In this document: one piece after another, positions 36,775 to 48,073 of the stretch
Numbering within the stretch: the first letter of the stretch is position 1
Layout: the number at the start of each line of letters is the position of its first letter
Source of the DNA: Piper betle
Lineage: Eukaryota; Streptophyta; Magnoliopsida; Piperales; Piperaceae
NCBI GenBank assembly: GCA_033002965.1
Contig: JAURVB010014879.1
Span: 1 to 64,000, forward strand
Length of the DNA: 64,000 bases
Direction of reading: 5' to 3'
Position numbers and translations under genes: made by a program
The notes under the pieces: generated by a model
Seen by the model: the letters and a program-made list of their open reading frames with translations, nothing else
Told to the model about the DNA's origin: nothing
Databases searched by the model: none

Positions 36775-38091
36775 ACGTAATAAATTAAGTCATTTCTTCA
36801 AAGTGGTTAATTAAATTAAAGATTTAGAGTTTATTGATTATATAGTCTATTTTTAACCTAGTATGTATTAAATGTGTGATTAAATTAAGATAATTTTATA
36901 ATTCATTTGAGCCATTGCAAGCTCCTAGCTCTACGATTTTCTTTGGCATGTGATCGACAACTTAGCTAACTATCTAACACATAACAACCAAGAAGTTTTG
37001 ATATCAATTGTAACAACCCGGTTTAAAAATATAATATAATGGACTAAGTCATTTCTTCAAAAGTAGTTAACTAAATTAAAGATTTATAATTAATTCCTAT
37101 TTATAAACATAATCTTACCTAATAAATATTATACGTAAAATTAAGTTAAATATAGGACAATAGTGATTGCTGATAATTGATTTGATGTCATTATGGTTAA
37201 TCTTTTTGTTTATTTTTTCTAAAACAATTCATCCATGGTAGGTAAAAAAGTAAATTTTTTACTATAACTACCAAATATATACATTAGAGATAAACCTTGC
37301 TTTTAAAGAAGAAACAAACCCTTACGGATAAACCTTGTCACCATCCGATTCCCTTTCACCTAACCACTCATCTCACCTCTACCCCACGTCTTGCACCATT
37401 GCTTGCCAACCAATACTGTCTCCATCGTCCTACTGGTCTCCTCATCAAAACTTGTGTCAATAAAACTACATACTTTTACAAAATTTGGTAGATTTGATCA
37501 ACCTCTTTCTATTGAAAAACTAAGCTCGATTGAACTGATCAAATTGGGACGTTAGGAACAGCACTTATAGTTTTCTGGGCATGTCGCTCTGGATATTTTT
37601 AGTAGATGGGAGAGTGTTTTTGGGTTGAAATATTCATATATCATAGATCAAAATGCCTTAAAATTTCGATTGTTCAGTAAAAGATTTCAGGGTTTTTTTT
37701 TCGGGTCTTGACCAATCAATTGAATTAGCTCAGTTCCAAAAACTAAATTTTCCAGGCGATATGTCCATGGAATATGGAACCGGTAAAATCTAGGCACAAA
37801 TGTTTTGGACGGCATGAACAACAGTTACTCTTTTCAAATAAAAAACACAGGCTCATGATCCATGAGGTAGCTTAAAAAACTGCACCAAGTTTGATAGAGT
37901 TGCTCAACAATAATATCAAAACATCCAGAACTTGCATTTGATCAGATCAAATTGGACCTCTCCAAATTAAGGACCACACAAGCACTAGGGTGAGGCAGGT
38001 GTGTGGTCACACTTCAGAAATACCTTTCAATAGCAACAAGCTACCTTTTCCCTAATGTGTGGGCAGTGGTCACAGTTTGATGGTTGTCACA
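36775..38091 (-). mobile_element. LTR-retrotransposon remnant: one LTR, primer-binding site, LTR fragment
   Basis: A segment at 37009-38091 starts TGTAACAACC and ends GGTTGTCACA, inverted ends of the TG...CA type typical of long terminal repeats. Next to its left edge, on the minus strand, lies TGATATCAAAAC, which matches the initiator-methionine tRNA primer-binding site TGGTATCAGAGC at 9 of 12 positions. About 110 bases further left, at 36775-36905, a fragment similar to the start of the LTR reappears (AAGTCATTTCTTCAAA, then TTAAATTAAAGATTTA). This reads as a minus-strand element whose internal genes are deleted. No coding sequence remains. Confidence 0.55.
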
Positions 38092-38741
38092 AATTAATAT
38101 AGGTACACATACTGGACGATCAATGTGCAAGAAACTTATCTCTTTCATGCCGACGTTTATTCGGGCAAACATGTTATAAATTTATGATATGGAATATGGG
38201 TTTGTACTGTGATTGTCAGTTTCAGTCTCACATCGAGAACGAGATTAAGTGATGAGTTTTATATGAGATAAATCTACTTCTAGCAATTAAAGGAATAAAA
38301 AGGAGAATTAAAAGTTGTGCTCTAATATCTTCTCGTTCAATTAGAGTGTATTTCTAAATTAATCAGAGTCTATTTCAAAGATATCAAATTAAAATAGATA
38401 TCTCATTATTTAATTATAGTCTATTTCTAATATAAGTCGTGCACAATAGCCTCTGGCCTAGTTAATGTAACACACCTACGTCGTATAGGATAATAAGATT
38501 ATGGGTTTATTGTGTTTCCAATCTTAATCTTGTGTTAGTGAATAAAATGGGGATGTTTGATCTATTTTATAATTGCAAAAGTAGTTAAAGAGCTAGTTAT
38601 AGAATATGGCCAAGGCCTTCTTCAACCTTTGAACTAGAATATTCACTTCTTTTAAAAGCTAAAACTGTTCCTTAAATCAAAGGATTTTAAATGTGTGCTT
38701 TGCATCCTAAGCATCCAACTAAGGTTGTTGGCAACATGCAT

Positions 38742-38782
<41 letters not shown>

Positions 38783-41024
38783 GATCACTACCTATTATGT
38801 AAAGGAATATTGATGAGTTATCAAACTCTACCTCCGTTTTCGTTGGCTTGTGTGCCCTAGCTCGTCGCCCACAGGATAAAAGGGTAAGTTTACTTTGTTT
38901 TTAATTAGTCATATTAATAACCGACTTAGGTATGTCGTGTTCATGGAGACTCGTAGACGTAAACACCTATTGTAATCTTCCTCTTTTGGTTAATGAAAAA
39001 ATAAATTACTCTTAAGATTATGTTGGGTGCATTCAATTTTACGTTTTTGTAGTTTCAATTTTTGGTAACAACCTCCTTGATAATTAATCCGTCTTATGTA
39101 GAAGGATTAATGATTATTACATGAAGCTATTTGTTTTCAATGTATATTACGCAAAATTATTATTGTAGAACTTCTATTTTTTTATAACAAGATTCAAATA
39201 TGAATATTTTCTTCGGAATATTGCGACAATATTATAGTTGGGGATCGGCATAAACGTCAGTAACTAGTAACCTGTAAAAAATGAGGAGTAGCAAGGTGGA
39301 AGAGTCTTCTAGCTCTTTCTCTTTCAAGGAGAAAGGTTTGAACGAAATATATGCACTCATAGTTTTTAACAAACATATATAGAGTAAGATCATTGCAAAC
39401 TATACTTGTTAGACCTGCAACTCTCTCTATAAAATGAAAAGCTTATGTATATGATAAATCATCCCTCATACAAATGATGTTTTCTATCTATCTTTTATCT
39501 ATGGGTATATTTGTTAGGGTTGTTGTAATGACCTAGTCTAAACGCAAATTAATATGCTTAAATTATTCTTTAAAAAATAGAAATTTTTTGTCTATGACCA
39601 AAAGTTTTCTTAATTTTTCCCATATTGAGTTTGAATGACCCAAACTTATTTGTCCTATAAGCATGGTCCAAGTGGCCAAGCATATGGGCTAATCAAATTC
39701 AAGGTGGGGGGAGAGCGAGAAAAATTTTAGTAGTGCACATAGCGTTATTCTTACAAAAATAATTAATTGAACTTAAAAATCTATACATGCACAATCCTAC
39801 TAATATATTAAAATTTAAATGTGGGAATAATATAGGAAATCTTACAATTCACGTATCTTAGAGAACTTTGTCTTCCGAATTCTTTATTTCTTTAACCCCG
39901 GCTAGTTTGATAATTTAGGCTGCCCAAATGGTCACGGGTCGACTAGCAAAGTGATGGGCCTAATTTATATTTTTAAAATGGTTAATCAAAATTAAATGAC
40001 AACCTACATAAATATAATAAATCTTACCCTAGTATATAATAGATATCAGGCTAATTTAAGAGATTTTACTATCACTAACTACTAAAGCGTAAAATGTTAT
40101 CTTTAATTTCATGTTTTCATCCATAAAATTTAGAACTGTGCAAAACTTACATCAAAAGGAATTTATTAATTAAGTAAATGATGTGAAATTGTTAAGGGGT
40201 GAGGAAGATAATAATGTCCCTTTCTTTTGCTCATAAAATGTGGAACTAGCCAATTTATATTAATCTACCTGTCCATTTATCTATATATATACAAAATGAG
40301 CATTTAAGCAGTCAATGAAGCCTCATCACTTCTCCTTATGGACCCACCTAAAAAATATTTTCAAAAAACACTAATAGTGTCATAGTGAGCTATGGGCCCA
40401 CCAAAATACTTTAAAATAGCATTTTTTTACTAATTTGAGTAGATACCTAAGTCCTAATTATAATAGCGGAATAATTTTTTTTAAAAAATTGCTCTAAGGG
40501 AATTTCTTTTCTCTTGTTGCTTCTAAGCTGGTGTAAAAGAGTGCTCTCTTTAGAAGAGTTGCAGTTTTGGGATCTTATGGGATGTGCCTTCTTATAAATA
40601 AAAGAATACATTCCTTAGGATTGTGATTTTTTAAGTGAAAGGTTTATATATATAGACGGTTGCATCATTTTCCTTCTCAAAATTTCCTATAAATTTTGAT
40701 CTTTTCACATACAATTTTTTGTATAAACCTTGATTTTTTTAATATTTGTTCTTATTGAAGTTTGAAAAAAATACTAGTTTTTTAATTTTTTTGCGTATTT
40801 TTGTTATTAAATTATTTTTATTTAATCATGTGATAATATTTTTCATTTTATGATTATTATTTTTATATTATTTTAAAAACACAAATACCATCTATTAAAA
40901 AATGTTCTTGTAAAGGTGGTTGTCTATTATTTTTTAATATCTCTATTGATTCTAATAACCCATGCAGTCGTACGGGTATTTTGACTAGTTATATGTTATG
41001 AACCTTCAATAATAACAAAAAAAT

Positions 41025-41056
<32 letters not shown>

Positions 41057-41309
41057 GAGTAAAAATCCTAATTATTTTATCGAAGAAAGAGCTCAAGAAT
41101 GCTGCCGACCAGGGGCATGCTGATTTATTTATTTATTTTAAGTAATGTGCTACATGCCAATTGAGTATGAAGGGGAAGGAAAGGATGATGTTCATTATTG
41201 TACAAGCCTTTTTAGTCAATAAAATTATGCCAAAAGGCAGATGAAATCTAATGACATCGCCATCTAGGTCCATTAGAGGAGGAAGAAGAAGAAAAAAGAA
41301 AGTAAGAAA
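38092..41309. other. AT-rich spacer
   Basis: Nothing recognised apart from microsatellites (38728-38782; TA run at about 41031-41055). A TGTAATGACCTAGTC sequence at about 39533 resembles an LTR start, but no matching end was found. Confidence 0.4.
38728..38782. repeat. (AC)n(AT)n compound microsatellite
   Basis: About 14 AC units run directly into about 10 AT units. Confidence 0.95.
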
Positions 41310-44300
41310 AATAAGATGAAATAATAACAAGTAAATACCCAATAGTCACAAACAATAAATAAATCAAACACATTAAATTTGAGTGGAAAACCCTCCAAAT
41401 CAAAAGGGAAAAATCATAGTCTAAACCAAATTCACTATGATTATTGATTCTTTTATGCAACCACAGTTTCCTCATCGAGTGAAAACCACTCCTAAATATC
41501 AGTAATACTACTCTTAATAAAGATTAATTACAATCATCTATAAATTGTTAATAAAAGAATACACAACCTGAGAGATTATATGTTTCGTTCTTGGTAAAGC
41601 ACGACAATCGATTGATGATCCGGAAAAGAATCCAATCTTCAAGAAGCGATTTCCCCTCTCAGTTGTCAATCTCTATTTCTTCTTCTCTGAAAATCAAACC
41701 CTAGGCATTTCCTTTTCCTTGTGATTTGTTCCTTTCTTACCGAAAAACTCACAAAATTGTGCTTAAATAGCCCTAAAAATTGTCCAAAACAGACCCAAAA
41801 TCCATCCAAAACCCACTCATGGGGTCAGGCTCGACACCAGGGCTAGGCCAGTGTTTCCTGCCACCCGGGCACTATAAGGATTTTCAGATTTTAGGAGTTA
41901 GAACCTGGGCTAGCATTTCCTAGCACCCGGGCACTAGCATCTGCACCACACCTCCTTTTCTTCTTCTTGATGCCAACGGCCACCATTACCATGTTTGCCA
42001 TTGCCGCTTCTTCTTCATACAAGGGAAGAAAACCATCAAATCTTCCCTTCAAGAAATATGAAGAAAACACCCTCATATTGAATTCCTCAAACATCACATG
42101 AGATGAACGACCCATGTGAAATCCCTGAGTGGAATGGCCAACACCAACCTCTAGCAGACATCCCCCATCCCATTGGAGGTACTTGTACTATTCTTTTTTC
42201 CAAACCATCAGCTTTGCTTCCTCCTTTAGTATAAATTTGTCATGAAACAATTTCACCAACTCATGAACCATGGACTTATGTAAAGAATTCTCCACTTCTT
42301 GCATTATCTTTTCCTTCACATTATGAATTTTTCCACTACTAAAGCCTCTATGCAAAACACCAAATTTTCCTTGTTCTTCACTTCATGCACCGCCGCCGTC
42401 GCCGCCACCACCACATATCCATAGGGGAACCATTAAGAGTGAAAGCCACATTGTTCTTGGAACTCCTCAGAGTTGTCTTTTAGAGATGCAACACTTCTCT
42501 CTTTTGCCACTACAAGATTACCTTTGGAGAGTTCCCATGCGCCCTTAGTAAATTTTGATATATAACCTCTATCATCCAAATCACTAGTTGACGTAAAGTT
42601 CATCCTTAAATATGAAATATGATAAATATTTTACAAAATCAAATTATGACTCAGATTGGTCACAACTTTCACATTCCCTACACCAACCACCTTGGATTTT
42701 TCATAATATTTAATCTTTATCACATCGAAAATTTCTCTTCTGTATGTACTAAAGGATCTCATATGAGGTGTATCATGATAAAATGCTCATGAATCTATCA
42801 TCCAGTTAGAACCATAATCAGCCTCATGCTCATGAGAACAATAAAAATCACTACTAATTTATCAAATTTTACCACATTGACATATTCCTACTCTGTGTCC
42901 TTAGCATTCTATTTATCCTTAGCAAGCTTCCTACAATGTTTTATTATGTGACCTACCTTATCACTATAATAATACTTTATATCACCTTTTGGCTTGAATT
43001 TCCTTTGTCTTTCCCATTATTGCTTATATCCCTTACTTTGTCATTGCGATCCTCTGAAACCAAGGCCTGCAATCTTGAAGATGAAGTAGTTGTCTCCAAT
43101 GATACTTCTAAGCTCCTCTAACAACAATGATGCCACCACCAAATCCATGTCAAGTTTAGTAATATGACTGAAACTCATTATTAAATTATCCCAAGAATTT
43201 GAAATCGAATAAAGAGTAAAGTAGCTTGTTCCTCCTCATCAATTTTCACATCTATTCTCCAACAAATCATTAAGAGTATTAAACCCTTTCAGATGTTCAT
43301 GAATTGATCATTCATCTTCAAATAATATAGTTGTCTCCTCAAATAAATCTTATTTATTAAATATTTATCTTTATATACCTTGATGAAACTCCCACAATGT
43401 CTTTGTTGTTTTATTAGTGATTTGCACATTAAACAACACCTAATCATCCAAGGCCAACAAAATGTCTGCCTAAGTAATCTCATTTTTTCATTCAATTGCG
43501 CAAATATCATCTTTTGAGATTTCAAAGTGTTACCCTTCAAAGCAATTACATAATTATTCTTAACTAAAATTACATACATCTTTACTTTCCACATAGTAAA
43601 GTTCTTCCTATTAAATTTAGGAATCTCAAACTTAGTTGCTTCCCTTTCAGCCATCTTGTTAACACAAACACAACACCACCTATTTGATCTAGCCAAACTC
43701 TACTACCAATTGTTGGAATTTAATCCCCTAAATTCCTTAATATTTGTTGTTTTTAGACAAGATTAAATAATAACAAGTAAATACCAAAATAATCATGGGC
43801 AATAAATAAATCAAGGACACCAAATTTTTGTAAAGAACCCTACAAATCAAAGGGGGAAAACTACGACCCAAAACAAATTCACTATGATTATAAATTACCT
43901 TTTACAACCACAGTTTCCTCGTTGAGTGAAAATCACTCCCAAATATGAGTAATACTACTCTCAATAGAGATCAATTACAATCTTCTATACATTCTTAACA
44001 AAAGAGTACAGAACTTTAGAGATCATAAGCATTCTTCTTGGTGGAACACAACAACTGATTGATGATCCAGTGAAGAATTTAATCTCCAAGGAGTGATTTC
44101 CCATCATAACTGTTAATTTATTCTTCTTCTCTCAAAGAATAATTTTATGCACCTCCTTTTCCTTTTGTTTTGCTCACAAATTAGAATGCTATTGAAAAAC
44201 TCATGAAATTAGGCTTAAATAGCCCCAAGAATTATCCAAAATGGACCAACGTCCCTCCAAAACCCACTCCCTGAGTTAGACCCAATGCCAACACCTAGAC

Positions 44301-44505
44301 CCGTGTTTCCTGGCGCCCAATCGCTAACGTCTACACCACGCCTCCTTTTCTTCTTCTTCTTTGCTCGGCCAACCAACTCTGTTGTTTTTGCAACTGTCGT
44401 TCCTTCTTCATAGGAGGGAAGAAAACCAACGTTGTACTCTTGACTTTTGAGGTTATTCATATCTCCCTTTTCTTCGATGTTGGCTCTAATTAGATCTTGA
44501 ATCAA
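41310..44505 (-). mobile_element. Internally deleted Ty1/copia LTR retrotransposon
   Basis: Two related long repeats flank the element: a left one at about 41310-42160 and a right one from 43711 to about 44505. They share stretches such as AATAATAACAAGTAAATACC, CCACAGTTTCCTC and GATTGATGATCC. On the minus strand the right repeat ends in CCAACA and is followed by TTGGTAGTAGAG, a degraded initiator-tRNA primer-binding site. The left repeat is preceded by a purine tract (GGGATGGGGGATG, complement of 42161-42175). Between them lie gag and the pre-integrase part of pol; integrase, reverse transcriptase and RNase H are absent. The repeats are strongly diverged, so the insertion is old and immobile by itself. 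Confidence 0.8.
42430..43660 (-). pseudogene. copia gag and gag-pre-integrase remnant
   Basis: From 43660 leftward the minus strand reads MAEREATKFEIPKFN, then WKVKMYVILVKNNYVIALKG and YKDKYLINKIYLRRQLYYLKM, the start of a copia gag polyprotein. The zinc-knuckle region follows near 42910-42965 (YYYSDKVGHIIKHCRKLAKDK); the first cysteine of the CCHC is replaced by serine. Further left, a degraded protease/pre-integrase stretch includes STSDLDDRGYISKFTKGAWE and GNLVVAKE at about 42480-42600. Frameshifts and stops break it into pieces, so no capsid protein is expected. Confidence 0.75.
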
Positions 44506-44896
44506 GCTTCAAATCAAATTCAAATGAAGCAAACTTATCCTGCTCCAAACACGAAGCTCAATATTTTATATAGAAAACTAAATTTTGAGTATTTAAAGCA
44601 ATTTCTCTTCAAAAAAATTATTAATAATAAATAGTAAGATTTTATTATAACTAAGATAACGGTATAAATTCTTAGTGTATGACTATATTAATTTTTGGAG
44701 CAATATTGATAAGTAGAAATATCAAAACACAAAAGAGACATACATTTAAATACAAATATAACTAACTGTAGTTTGGCTTGAACTTGCATAATTGGAGTGT
44801 TATTGACTCTCCTCATGGACTCAAAGATAAATAAAGACGAGTTTGTGTTCAACAAAATTCGAGAGAATGAGCAGCCCTAACCCTAGGTATTCCGTA

Positions 44897-45083
44897 TAGG
44901 TTTGTTTGGATTGCAAGAAAATGAAAAAAAAAGATATTCTCAAAAACAAAATTGATTCATTCTTCTAGAGTGTTCCATGTTATAAACCTATTTTCTTTCT
45001 TTTAGAGTGTTCTTTCTATTCAAATATTTTAAAAATAAAAAAAATTTCTTTTTTAAAATTTTCTATCAAACCAAATGGACCTA
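44897..45083. mobile_element. Miniature inverted-repeat element
   Basis: The left end TAGGTTTGTTTGGATTGCAA and the reverse complement of the right end TAGGTCCATTTGGTTTGATA are imperfect inverted repeats about 25 bases long around an AT-rich 187-bp core. This is the form of a small non-autonomous DNA transposon. No target duplication could be confirmed. Confidence 0.45.
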
Positions 45084-45933
45084 AGCGACTAACTCGGGCA
45101 TTCGTTTGATTATATTCAAAGTAATTACACCCAAATCAACAAGATTTTTATTTTGAAAAAATAAAGACAAGTAAGAACATGACCTCTACTACGTTCTCAA
45201 GGATTAAATAACATTGAGATTCATTCAAATCATACTTAAATTTTTTTTTACACTTGAAAAAGGTTACCCCATTCTACCATCCTTGCAATCAATGAGTCGA
45301 TGACCAGAAATATCAGCTCAAGTTGATATAAATTTCTCAATAATATTTTGCACAAATATATTATTTATGATATTTTAAATAAATATATATCAAATAATAA
45401 TATTGGTCAAAGGGTGTCTGGCCACAGCTCTCCTGCCAAGGCCCTACGTCTTCACGTTCACTTCTCGAACGCAAAGTGTGAAGAAAAAGCTAAATAAATA
45501 TCGAAAGCCAGACAGGAAGCCTGTTCTTGCCAGCAAGCTGGTCTACCATCCCTTTCTTCACCTTCCTCCTCCCATTTTTTTTGTTTGTTCTCTGTGACAA
45601 ATTTTTCTTTGTGTTAATGTTTCTATTCATCCTGTTTTTCCCAGCTACATCTTCCCTATAGGTGGTGCTAAATTGGTGAGGAGGAAAAGATTTAGTAGGC
45701 TGCATTCCTTTTGTTGTTATGTCTTCCATTTTGTTGAGGCCAGACAATCAGCTTTTTTTTGTTTTCTATTTCCCAACTGGGTTGTTCTTATTGATTCTAT
45801 TGGGGGAATGCTGGAGTGAACATTTCCAGATGGGTTTTGTCAGAGGATTCTTCTTCTTTTAGCTTTTCTTTGTTTGAGTGGGCACAAGAAAGAAAAAAGA
45901 GGAGAATTGCTTGTTCTTGGGGTTAGGAAGAAG

Positions 45934-47157
45934 ATGATGCGTATGAGGAATAAGGCCGGCTCTGGTTCTTCTTCGGCGAGCAACGGAGAGGGTGACCGGA
46001 GGGAGGTGCCGTGGGAGCTCCGGCCAGGGGGAATGCTGGTGCAGAAGAGAGACCAAGAAGGGGTTGAGGCCTCTGTTCCTGCTCCCACCATCAAAGTGAG
46101 GGTGAAGCATGGTTCCACTTTGCACGAGGTGGCCATTAGCTCACAGGCCACATTCGGTACAATCTTTCAATCTCCATTAGAAGCATTGTTTCACCTTCCA
46201 ATATTCGGGTTGCCGCGATTTTGTGTCATTGATTGATTGCCTTTATGTTTAAATTTGATGCCCAACACCATGATGATAAAAGTCTTCTTGGTGTCTAAGT
46301 GGGGAAGAGTGTAATGTGGCCTCTGTTTTTTATGCAGGGGAGCTGAAGAAGTTGCTCACAGCTCAAACTGGTCTTCACCATAAGGACCAGAAGATCTTGT
46401 TCAAGGACAAGGAGAGGAATTCGACGGCGTACCTCGATTTATCGGGGGTGAAGGACCGATCCAAGCTGGTGATGCTGGAGGATCCATTGAGCCAGGAGAG
46501 GCGGTTTGTGGAGATGAGGAAGACGGCAAAGATGGAGAAGGCGGCCAAGGCGATTTCGGAGATCAGCTTGGAAGTTGATAGGCTTGCTGGGCAGGTGGTG
46601 GCAATTTGCACCAGCTCTTCTTGCTTTGAGTGTCAAATTCTTTCTTGGTTTGATTGTGATATTGGTGTGGTTTGGTCTTGAATTTTCAGGTTTCTGCTCT
46701 TGAATCTGTCATTTCCAGGGGTGGCAGAGTTGGTGAGAAACAGTTGGTGGATGCCACAGAGCTTCTGATGACCGAATTGATCAAATTGGATGCCATTGAG
46801 ACTGATGGAGAAGTAAAATTGCAGAGGAAAATGCAGGTTGGATGATGAATTAATGCATAGATTTACAACCTTTTCCCAACCAAACTACATTAATTGGAAA
46901 CATATTGCTAACATGTGTACACATGTTTTATCAATTAGGTCAAGAGGGTGCAAAAATATGTGGAGACACTTGACATTTTGAAAATTCACAACACCAACCC
47001 GGCACTGACTGGTGGCCGGCCACCGGCTGCCCTTCCGCCTCAGAGCCGCTGGGCTTCGCCGGCCATGGTATCAAAAAAATGGGAGACATTCGATTCGGCC
47101 ACGGCCCCCTCCTCCTCAGATCCAAACCCTAAGCTCAATTGGGAGTTCTTTGATTAA
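45934..47157 (+). CDS. BAG: BAG-family Hsp70 co-chaperone (plant BAG1-4 type)
   Basis: Four exons: 45934-46156, 46338-46594, 46690-46836 and 46939-47157, all in phase, giving 281 residues. Residues 52-124 form the ubiquitin-like domain (TIKVRVKHGSTLHEV ... LVMLEDP) and about 140-222 the BAG domain (KAISEISLEVDRLAGQVSAL ... ELLMTELIKLDAIE ... KRVQKYVETLDILK), ending in KKWETFD and NWEFFD. This layout is that of Arabidopsis BAG1-BAG4. The BAG domain contacts the Hsp70 ATPase domain and releases nucleotide, while the ubiquitin-like part links to protein quality control. ATG 45934 is chosen; the in-frame extension upstream starts only at TTG. TTCTCGAA near 45464 could be a minimal heat-shock element, but that is weak evidence. 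Confidence 0.93.
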
Positions 47158-47951
47158 CATGTACATGAGCTCATCACCCTACTGTGTTGTCCATAGTATT
47201 GGCTTGCGTGGTCCCTTTCCCATTCCATTCTCCTGGGTATATTTTGGGATTTTGAAAGGGAATGGGAGACAGGTAGATCTCTACTTCTTTTGCTATTTTG
47301 TTCCTCTCATTCTCTTCAATAATTTGAGTGATGGTAGCAATAATAGTAGTGATCTCCTCTGTGTTCTCAATAATGTTATACACACCAAACTAGGGCTTTT
47401 TAGCTACATTACTTGTATACAGATATGTACACAATTTTTCAATTTATTGTGGTCATCCTTTTCTTGTTCACCTTGTTTTATTTCCGTGCATTTTCCTGTT
47501 GTAAATGGCAAAAGAGAATAGTGTGAGACAACATTCATGTTCGTAGAAACATATCCCACTACAGATATTAGACATTTCTATAAATCCAATAATCTAAGTG
47601 GGGATCAAATATAACATTATAATAGGATATACCCAAAAAAAACATCACTATTTTTTAAGAAAATAAAATGAAAAAACATGAGTTTGGTGGTTGTTGGCTG
47701 TCTTCACAAAGATCCAGCCGCCCAAGTGATTAAGAAAAGGAGAGTTGACCGCCGACCTGTGAAGGGGAATTAGAGGTGGCAACATTTCCTATCACTAAAT
47801 AAGAGATGGTTGGCTTCAACTTGGAAGATTGAGATCACCCAATCAAATGGGGTACTAAAATGCTAAGTGTTTGATTGGCGGAATGGGTCAGCTTTGTTTG
47901 ATTAGCTCATTGGTTTTGTCAAAGAATGGGGGCATTTTATTATGAAAAAAT
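47158..47951. other. BAG gene 3' flank
   Basis: Probably the 3' UTR of the BAG gene to about 47500, then AT-rich spacer. Nothing else recognised. Confidence 0.4.
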
Positions 47952-48073
47952 TTTAGCTCCTCCCGGGAGCTATGCTGGTGGAGACACCATGCGTGTCCAC
48001 CATCGATTCCTAGGATGATCGATGGTGGAGACGTAGGGCGTCTCCATCGGCATCGCTCCCGAGCGGAGCTAAA
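47952..48073. mobile_element. 122-bp near-perfect hairpin element
   Basis: The sequence begins TTTAGCTCCTCCCGGGAGCT and ends as its reverse complement with few mismatches (GGAGCTAAA at the right edge). The arms are about 60 bases and meet near a central CCTAGGATGATC. Each arm contains a smaller inverted repeat (GTGGAGAC ... GTGTCCAC). Such a compact foldback is most likely a MITE; transcribed, it would make one long hairpin. Confidence 0.7.
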
